This document shows, piece after piece, positions 23,301 through 28,077 of a stretch of DNA of 28,077 nt. The notes beneath the pieces are model-generated. The model saw only the letters and a program-made list of their open reading frames with translations, was not told the origin of the DNA and made no database searches. Position 1 is the stretch's first letter. Each line of letters opens with the position of its first letter. A program made the position numbers and the translations under genes. Source of the DNA: Clostridiaceae bacterium (GTDB taxonomy: Bacteria > Bacillota > Clostridia > Oscillospirales > Acutalibacteraceae); the NCBI GenBank assembly GCA_016297555.1, contig JAEDGK010000012.1:1-28077 (forward strand), given 5' to 3'.

Positions 23301-26111
23301 CTTGCCTTCGGTATCCATTGTGCCGACAGTCGGATCCCAGCCTGAGAATACATAGCCCTGCTTTACGGGAGCTGCGGGAGCTTCGATATCCGTGTTATAA
23401 ACGGTGGGAACTGTTTTGCTTGTTACGGTTTTATCACCGTCAAAGTATCCGCCGTCAGCCTCAAATACTGCGTCATATGTGTTTGCGGTAAATACTGCAT
23501 CAAAGGTGAGGTTTTCAGCAGGCATTGTTGCAGGAACGGAAGGAGTCCAGCCCTCGAAGGTATAACCAACCTTTTCGGGATCGGCAGGAACATCAACATC
23601 CTCGCCGAAAAGAATCTGATAAGCTTCGTATTCCTGACCGTCTACATTGTATACAGCAGTGTATTCAACGGGAGCCCATGTAGCGTTAAAGACTTTTCCT
23701 TCAGCATCCATCATGGAAACTTCGGGCTCCCAACCAACGAACTCATAGCCTTCCTTGGTGGGGTCTGCGGGCGCCTTAATAACATCGCCGTAAGCTGTGG
23801 GAACACTTGCATACTCAGTGCCGTCAACATAGAATACAGCATCATATGCATTTGCCTTGAGCTTATAGTAAAGACTTACATTATTGGCAGGCATTGTTGT
23901 GTCTGCTGCAAGAGGAGTCTTAAATGTAACATCGGTATACGCAACCGAAAGAGCATAACCCTCGGGAGGCGTATAGGATGCAGGATTGGTAACAATCTTG
24001 TCACCGTAAGCTGTTCTGGCTTCCGCTACCAAATTGAATTCAAGGGTTTCGGGATTAAGAACATAATAGCTTACATTATAAGTTGAGGGTTCAAAAATTG
24101 CGTAGTAGGTAGTATCCGCAAGAGGATAATTTGCGGGAAGACCCGTTATAACAGCTCCTGTAGGATCTGTTGACCAATTAACGAAATAGTGACCCTCGCG
24201 AGAAGGTGTTTCGGGAACAACGAAAGCATCGCCTGCGGTAACCGTCTGAATAACATCGGGCTCACCGTTATTGAGATTATAGGTGATTTCAATTTCGTCA
24301 ATCCAAAGAGCCTTCAAAACAGTGTCGTCATAAGGAATTGTTGCGGGAATTTCAACAACATCGCTGACTGTCGGATTTTCGATTGAAGCGTCAACCCAAC
24401 CGATAAATGCGGAACCTGCTTTGGTAACCTCGGGGATTGCCGCCGCATCAATCGCATCGCCGATATCGCCGTTAACAACATATTCGTTGGGATCGCCTGT
24501 GCTGAAGGAGCCGCCGTTAGCCCGGAATGTAACGCTGCTGTAAGTGCTTACGGGGTTGCTCTCAACAACCGGATTAACATCCCAAAGGAACATACCGACA
24601 ACATCGCTTATATCGCCGCCGTCGGTGCTGAGGGGAACATTGATATATGCATCGCTGCCTGCTCCGGAATTCTGAATGGTTTCGGGAACAATGAAGAAGT
24701 CGCCCTCGCCGCTTGCTGTTGAACGAACCTGAAGATCAAACTCTGCAAACCATTCATCTCCGCTGAGCTTGCTGCCCTTTGTGGGATTAAACTGATATAT
24801 AAGCGTTATTGCCGAATGTGTTGAGGCAAACTCATCGGTAATATATCCGTAATCAACAAGGTCTGTGAGAATTCTGTTGCTGGGAGCAATCCTGGTGAAA
24901 TCGCCTGTTGCGTTTGTTGCTCCCGCCGAGCTTGAAGCGTCGGTGTTGGTTACAAGAGTCTGGCTCTGCTCAAGTGTATATGCATCGGTAAAGAAATCCT
25001 GGTCATAGAAAAGAATTATATCGCCGCCGTTTGTGAAATAGGTGGTATCGATAAACAACCTGGCTTTTACAATTTCGCCCGGCTTAACCTTCTCGGTAAA
25101 TATCCATTCACCGGTTACGGGATCTTTTCTGTAAATTTCAGTTCTGAATGTAAGGGTTTCACCCGAAGCTGTGGTCGATTCCCAAACAGCCTCGTACTCA
25201 GTATTTGCTGCGGGATATGCGGTTATCTGAGCGGGAGCGTCGGATGTTCCCTTTGCTCTCCAGCCAAGGAACCTGTAATTGGTTTTTGTGGGAGCTTCTA
25301 CCGTTACGGGATCACCGGCATCGCCTTCAATAACTTTTGAGGTTGTGCCGTCGGCAAATTTGCCGCCTGCAGTATCAAGAGTTGATGAAACAAAATTTGT
25401 GAAAAGGGTTACGGGCTGGCTTGTATAATTAATTGTGGCAGCCCAGTTGGACATACTTACAACGCTTTCATTATATGCGCTTGCCTGACCCTTGGGAACA
25501 TCGATTGCACCAAAGGTGAAATCGGGTGTGCAGGTGGTCTCTTCAACTGCGAAGAAATCGCCTGTTCCAACCGCGTCACTCTTAACGGTGAGCGGAATTT
25601 CACAGAACCAATAGTTTCCGTTGAACTTCTGATTCTTGCTGTTGGCATTGAAATAGTATCCGATATAAACAAAATCATGTGTTGCTGCAAAATCAGCGGT
25701 AATTCTGCCTGCATCAACCATATCCTGTTCAATGGTGGTTCTTGACTGTGAACCGTAGAATTTGCCGGTTATTCCATAAGGTGAATTTGAATAATAGGAA
25801 TTAACCGTAAGAGTTTCATAGGAAGTACCAAACGAATCGGTAAAGAAATCACTGTTGTAGAAAAACAGCAAGTTACCTGCGTTTGAGTAATAATCCGTGT
25901 TAAGATAAACTCTTGCTTTTACCTGTTCGCCTTGCTTAACCTTTTCTGTTTCAATCCATTCTCCGTCAACCTGTCTTAATATCTTGGTTGACACGCTCAA
26001 TGCGAAGCCGTCATCAACGGTTGCGTCCCATGCAAGGGCAGCCGTTGACAAAGTCCCGAGAAGCATCAGAATCGCCAAAGCAACAGCAACTAACCTTTTA
26101 GTTTTTTTCAT
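20367..26111 (-). CDS. Giant secreted InlB-repeat protein with C-terminal dockerin
   Basis: A 1914-residue exported protein. A signal peptide (MKKTKRLVAVALAILMLLGT...ALA, cut near residue 27) is followed by two related ~200-residue domains (~37-240 and ~319-518). Both carry EKVKxGExVKAR, LFFYNSDFFTD / LFYDQDFFTD and a GTGDFFAVEET / GEGDFFIVPET edge; they are possibly cohesin-like. One InlB/Listeria-Bacteroides repeat lies between them, and a long array of such repeats (GYxFxGW signature, roughly 13 more) fills ~520-1735. Three MucBP-like modules interrupt the array (~949, ~1222, ~1435; YTVEIYTMDTAG, LKVYYAR). Then come a ~100-residue pre-dockerin domain and a dockerin (GDVNGDSRINSTDAS; second loop NIRADRFITTND is degenerate). 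There is no LPXTG or C-terminal helix, so attachment is probably through cohesin. ATG 26111 lies nine bases after AAGGAGG. The role is inferred as adhesion or scaffold attachment; no catalytic domain is visible. Confidence 0.88.
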   Translation of the reverse strand: MKKTKRLVAVALAILMLLGTLSTAALAWDATVDDGFALSVSTKILRQVDGEWIETEKVKQGEQVKARVYLNTDYYSNAGNLLFFYNSDFFTDSFGTSYETLTVNSYYSNSPYGITGKFYGSQSRTTIEQDMVDAGRITADFAATHDFVYIGYYFNANSKNQKFNGNYWFCEIPLTVKSDAVGTGDFFAVEETTCTPDFTFGAIDVPKGQASAYNESVVSMSNWAATINYTSQPVTLFTNFVSSTLDTAGGKFADGTTSKVIEGDAGDPVTVEAPTKTNYRFLGWRAKGTSDAPAQITAYPAANTEYEAVWESTTASGETLTFRTEIYRKDPVTGEWIFTEKVKPGEIVKARLFIDTTYFTNGGDIILFYDQDFFTDAYTLEQSQTLVTNTDASSSAGATNATGDFTRIAPSNRILTDLVDYGYITDEFASTHSAITLIYQFNPTKGSKLSGDEWFAEFDLQVRSTASGEGDFFIVPETIQNSGAGSDAYINVPLSTDGGDISDVVGMFLWDVNPVVESNPVSTYSSVTFRANGGSFSTGDPNEYVVNGDIGDAIDAAAIPEVTKAGSAFIGWVDASIENPTVSDVVEIPATIPYDDTVLKALWIDEIEITYNLNNGEPDVIQTVTAGDAFVVPETPSREGHYFVNWSTDPTGAVITGLPANYPLADTTYYAIFEPSTYNVSYYVLNPETLEFNLVAEARTAYGDKIVTNPASYTPPEGYALSVAYTDVTFKTPLAADTTMPANNVSLYYKLKANAYDAVFYVDGTEYASVPTAYGDVIKAPADPTKEGYEFVGWEPEVSMMDAEGKVFNATWAPVEYTAVYNVDGQEYEAYQILFGEDVDVPADPEKVGYTFEGWTPSVPATMPAENLTFDAVFTANTYDAVFEADGGYFDGDKTVTSKTVPTVYNTDIEAPAAPVKQGYVFSGWDPTVGTMDTEGKTFTAVWAPADDTPYTVEIYTMDTAGAYGTPDVINKTGTTDKTVEVTPSVAEGFYVDTAKSVLSAAVAPDGSTVLKVYYARKTYTIGFYAMGGTIDGNPTLVSTYYHGATVVAPTDPVREGYTFKGWNPGVATVAVGDATYQAQWTINQYTITFDTDGGSEIAPITQDYATDITPPEDPTKLGYEFTGWDAEVPATMPAGDITLTAQWNALEFDSNFYKELDDADPYQTTASVFGTPVIEPDSDPTKTGYEFLGWSTDGQTVIADLGTMDEEGKTFYAVWTPADVDYTVEHYYMTVDMAYPAAADRVDSLTAKTESTVTAVPDTAENFTVDASASVLEAVVAADGTTVLKVYYVREVNKLTVNVDGTVTEVEYPFEAPVDPVADPEKEGYTFNGWVDGNGDPTTVPATMPGDNVEIIASWTVNSYDVTYIVDDTVYYGPTATDFGAAIPAPTSAPTKAGYVFGGWFDADGKQPTDYGTMPAKDLEFTAKWAPNANVGYVLEVYQMETDGTYSTTPTMVFNYNDGVVGDERTASVTVPAGFTLDTVNSVLTGTIPVTGTLTLKAFFARNQHKLTVVVDGVETDYDYYYNATVTPVANPEKAGYTFTGWVDENGDAAKVPVVMPDKDVKVIAQWAKNSLNAVFDAGEGVFESTGNPVETIEVAFGEAIVAPAETPVRDGFEFGGWATSEAPDTPVTDFGTMDADGAEFIAIWTATDFTVTFKNYHVPAEGAAIVKPEEAYDYETGSYKLGEEIVFPADAPTFNEHHTFLGWSTVEGDANRIVTSMTMPAENVTLYAVYERVKVMLIPKNDTCTTVIDRAGGTVDDYEDGVSEWYVYGLKDRLREEVLLSSYIDVQGDGRIEIEYVKTPAGTTFEPYTGTGTKIKVYDNVTNELVESFYIIIYGDVNGDSRINSTDASAIKDESVGITDWSIKNSSNYVAYKFKAANIRADRFITTNDASLVKDFAIGLTNINQVTGEAGK
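20915..24545 (-). repeat. InlB B-repeat / Listeria-Bacteroides repeat array
   Basis: This coding stretch contains about 13 tandem, diverged protein repeats of 60-80 residues. Each ends in a lid such as EGYEFVGW, VGYTFEGW, QGYVFSGW, EGYTFKGW, LGYEFTGW, KAGYVFGGW or KAGYTFTGW, followed by VPATMPxxxxxxxAxW. Some units are interrupted by MucBP-like modules. The array is an obvious substrate for recombination within the gene and with its right-hand paralogue. Confidence 0.85.
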
Positions 26112-26135
26112 GAGAGAATTCCTCCTTGTGTTGTA

Positions 26136-26158
26136 TCCGACGGCAAAAGCCAATCGGA
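26136..26158 (-). other. Small leader hairpin upstream of the left dockerin gene
   Basis: On the - strand TCCGA...TCGGA encloses GGC-TTTT-GCC, giving a short interrupted stem that ends six bases before the AAGGAGG of the downstream gene. It is too small to name as a known riboswitch, but it could influence translation start. No -10/-35 pair was found nearby, so this gene may depend on read-through from the gene to its right. Confidence 0.3.
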
Positions 26159-26207
26159 CTGCGAGGCGGCTGTGCTAATTCCGCCTGCTGATTTTGGGAA
26201 ACTATTC

Positions 26208-26238
26208 TCATCCTGCGGAGTAGCCCTCCGCAGGATGA
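26208..26238 (-). terminator. Hairpin downstream of the right dockerin gene
   Basis: A 13-bp perfect stem (TCATCCTGCGGAG ... CTCCGCAGGATGA, 5-nt loop) begins 22 bases after the stop of the right-hand gene. The downstream - strand sequence (GAATAGTTTCCC) has only a weak U tract, so it may terminate partially and set the ratio between the two paralogues. Confidence 0.5.
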
Positions 26239-26260
26239 ATATTAGGTTAGATAGTAACTT

Positions 26261-28077
26261 TTAACGATGAACGGTTCCGGTTGTCTGATCAATCAGCGAA
26301 ATACCGATTGAAGTGTTGCTGATATCTGAAGCGTCAGTAGCATTTACCTTGCCGTCCTTGTTAAGATCTGCTGCCATCGTTCTGTAAGGATTGTAATCGG
26401 GATTTTCAACAAGCGCGCCGTCAACATACTTAGTCTGAGATGACCAGCTGGTCAGTCTGAATGCTTCATCATCTGCCATTGAAGCGTCTGTAGAGTTAAC
26501 GCGGGAATCGCCGTTAAGGTCTCCGAATACAACGATAACATATGTTTCAAGCTTTTCGCCGGTAACATTATCGTAAAGATCAACGATAGTGCCGGTACCG
26601 TAGCATCTGTCAGCAACGGGAGTGATGGTGATATAGCCGTCACCCTCAACATCGAGATATGTGCCGAGGAGAAGCTCTTCAGTGAGTCTCTCACGAAGAC
26701 CGTAGATAACCATATTGTCTCTGTCGATTACCGTTGTTGAACCTGCCATGGGTATAAGCTTAACCGGTACTCTTTCAAATACTGGAACTATTGTTATGTT
26801 GTTAGCAGGCATTACTGCGGGAACATTGTCCCAATTAAGGAATACATAATATTCCTTTTCGGGTGTTTCTGTGGGAACGGGAACGGTTTCGCCGGCTCTT
26901 ACAAGCATTTCTTCAAATACTTCGCCGCCGACATCCGTAAGGTAAGTTACCTTATAAACCGCATTTTCAAACTTAGCAACGATAATGAGATCCTCAGCAG
27001 GCATCGTATCGGGAACTGCGGGCTCCCAGCCGGTGAAGGTCATACCGTCAACTGTGGGATCCTCGGGAGCAACAACTGCTGCACCGTAAGCATACTGTGC
27101 AACGCTCTTTGTGCCGTTAACAACATAGGTTATTGTGTAAAGCGTGTCTTCCCAAGTTGAGGTGAATACAAGATTCTCTGCGGGCATTGTTGCGGGAACC
27201 TCGGGAGTCCAGCCTGTGAAGGTCTTGCCGGTCTGAGCAGCGGGCTCGTAAGCGGGTATAGCCGCTCCGTAGTAAACATTAACGGGAGCTTCGCTGTCAT
27301 AGGTTACCGTGTAAATATTTCTTGCATAGTAAACCTTGAGAACCATTGAACCGTCAGCAGAAATCGCCTTGCTCAGCTCGCTAAGAGCGGTATCAACCGT
27401 GCAGCCGACTATTGTTCCGGGAACGATGGTCTGAACCGAACCTGTCATACCGTAAGCAACTGTTGCTGCTGAAAGCGAGTAGTTGCCGTTGGTATCCATC
27501 ATATAAACCTCAATGGTGTATCTGGTGTTGGTGCCGTTTGTCCAAACAGCCTCATAAACAACATCCTTAGCAGGCATCTTAGCGGGCATTGCCTCGCCTG
27601 TTTCCTTAGCAAACCAGCCAACGAAGGTGTAGCCTTCCTTCTCATCAACGGAAGGAGCTGTTATTGCTGAGTCAAACTCAACATCTTCGGGACCTCTTAC
27701 AACAGCGCCGTCAACCTCAAATGAAAGTTTGTAGCTGTTGATATTCCACTGTGCCTTAACAGTTACATTCTCTGCGGGCATTGTGTCAGGAACTGCGGGA
27801 GTCCAGCCTGCGAAGGTGTAACCTGTCTTGGTGGGTGCTTCGGGAGCAGTAATATCTGTTGCATAATCCTGAGTAATCGGTGCAACCGCGCTGCCGCCGT
27901 CGGTATCGAATGTAATCGTGTACTGATTAATTGTCCACTGTGCCGTTACTGTAACATCTGCTGCGGGCATTGTTGCGGGAATCTCCTTATCCCAACCGTC
28001 GAAGGTATAACCTGTCTTAGCAGGATCCTCAACAGCAGCAACATCTGCGCCGTAGTAATAGGTTACGGGAGTCTCAA
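26261..28077 (-). CDS. Second InlB-repeat dockerin protein (5' part beyond window)
   Basis: The frame stays open to the right edge, so this is the C-terminal ~605 residues of a larger protein. It is a paralogue of its left neighbour. InlB repeats (TGYTFAGW, EGYTFVGW, TGKTFTGW, VDGMTFTGW) come first, with one MucBP-like module (YTIEVYMMDTNGNYS ... LKVYYARNIY) among them. Then follows the shared pre-dockerin domain (VKLIPMAGSTTVIDRDN, VYGLRERLTEELLL-like, DVEGDG, YGTGTIVDLYDNVTGE) and a dockerin. Here both calcium loops look intact: GDLNGDSRVNSTDAS and ADLNKDGKVNATDASDIS. The stop is at 26261; the gap to the next gene is 149 bases with a hairpin. The signal peptide and any functional N-terminal domain are outside the window. 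Confidence 0.87.
   Translation of the reverse strand, partial: ETPVTYYYGADVAAVEDPAKTGYTFDGWDKEIPATMPAADVTVTAQWTINQYTITFDTDGGSAVAPITQDYATDITAPEAPTKTGYTFAGWTPAVPDTMPAENVTVKAQWNINSYKLSFEVDGAVVRGPEDVEFDSAITAPSVDEKEGYTFVGWFAKETGEAMPAKMPAKDVVYEAVWTNGTNTRYTIEVYMMDTNGNYSLSAATVAYGMTGSVQTIVPGTIVGCTVDTALSELSKAISADGSMVLKVYYARNIYTVTYDSEAPVNVYYGAAIPAYEPAAQTGKTFTGWTPEVPATMPAENLVFTSTWEDTLYTITYVVNGTKSVAQYAYGAAVVAPEDPTVDGMTFTGWEPAVPDTMPAEDLIIVAKFENAVYKVTYLTDVGGEVFEEMLVRAGETVPVPTETPEKEYYVFLNWDNVPAVMPANNITIVPVFERVPVKLIPMAGSTTVIDRDNMVIYGLRERLTEELLLGTYLDVEGDGYITITPVADRCYGTGTIVDLYDNVTGEKLETYVIVVFGDLNGDSRVNSTDASMADDEAFRLTSWSSQTKYVDGALVENPDYNPYRTMAADLNKDGKVNATDASDISNTSIGISLIDQTTGTVHR
26770..28077 (-). repeat. InlB B-repeat array of the right-hand paralogue (partial)
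   Basis: At least six diverged repeats with the GYxFxGW signature, plus one MucBP-like module, run to the window edge. The unit at about 27850-27945 is close at both protein and DNA level to the unit at about 22785-22880 in the left gene. Confidence 0.8.

Noticed and set aside
20915..24545. Repeat array considered as CRISPR or non-coding tandem repeat
   Set aside because: The periodicity is in an uninterrupted reading frame with conserved protein signatures (GYxFxGW) and diverged DNA, so it is a protein repeat array.
26112..26210. Possible riboswitch in the leader of the left dockerin gene
   Set aside because: The leader has small stems (AGGCGG/CCGCCT and TCCGA/TCGGA) but lacks conserved core bases of the c-di-GMP, cobalamin or other classes I know.

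Overview
The window looks like a chromosomal segment of a Gram-positive anaerobe of the class Clostridia, probably a Ruminococcus/Oscillospiraceae-like gut or rumen bacterium. The reasons are a PolC-type replicative polymerase, the conserved gene order pyrH-frr-uppS-cdsA-dxr-rseP-ispG-polC, MEP-pathway isoprenoid genes, strong AGGAGG-type ribosome binding sites, and very large secreted proteins with InlB-type repeats and type I dockerin modules. The species assignment is inference. No rRNA, tRNA, CRISPR array, IS element or phage gene was seen.

Layout: (1) 1-2390, + strand: three tightly packed genes for exported proteins. They are the end of an unidentified protein, a secreted PQQ-type beta-propeller protein, and a lipoprotein with a transcobalamin-like DUF4430 domain. 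A hairpin at 2450-2485 separates them from the convergent neighbour. (2) 2518-17867, - strand: one long run of twelve genes read right to left from a good sigma-A-type promoter at 17904-17932. It starts with pyrH, frr, uppS, cdsA, dxr, rseP, ispG and polC, covering UMP kinase, ribosome recycling, undecaprenyl and phospholipid precursor synthesis, two MEP-pathway enzymes, a site-2 protease and the replicative polymerase. It continues into four accessory genes: a condensation-domain/alcohol-acetyltransferase-like acyltransferase, a zinc-ribbon six-helix membrane protein (DUF6320-like), a membrane-anchored M20 metallopeptidase of the PM20D1/CPS1 type, and glycerate kinase. (3) 18117-20222, + strand: a divergent GH89 alpha-N-acetylglucosaminidase without a signal peptide. 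(4) 20223-20366: three strong hairpins between convergent genes. (5) 20367-28077, - strand: two paralogous giant secreted proteins, the right one running off the window. Both carry long InlB/Listeria-Bacteroides repeat arrays, interspersed MucBP-like modules, a shared pre-dockerin domain and a C-terminal dockerin.

How it fits together: the housekeeping operon couples translation, lipid-carrier/envelope synthesis and DNA replication. The accessory tail pairs a probable acyltransferase with a probable N-acyl amino acid hydrolase/synthase and a membrane protein, which suggests a small lipid- or acyl-amide-metabolism cassette. This tail is the best candidate here for an undescribed system. The dockerin giants imply that cohesin-bearing scaffolds exist elsewhere in the genome. 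Several ORF starts were moved to the codon best placed behind a ribosome binding site, and each entry says so.
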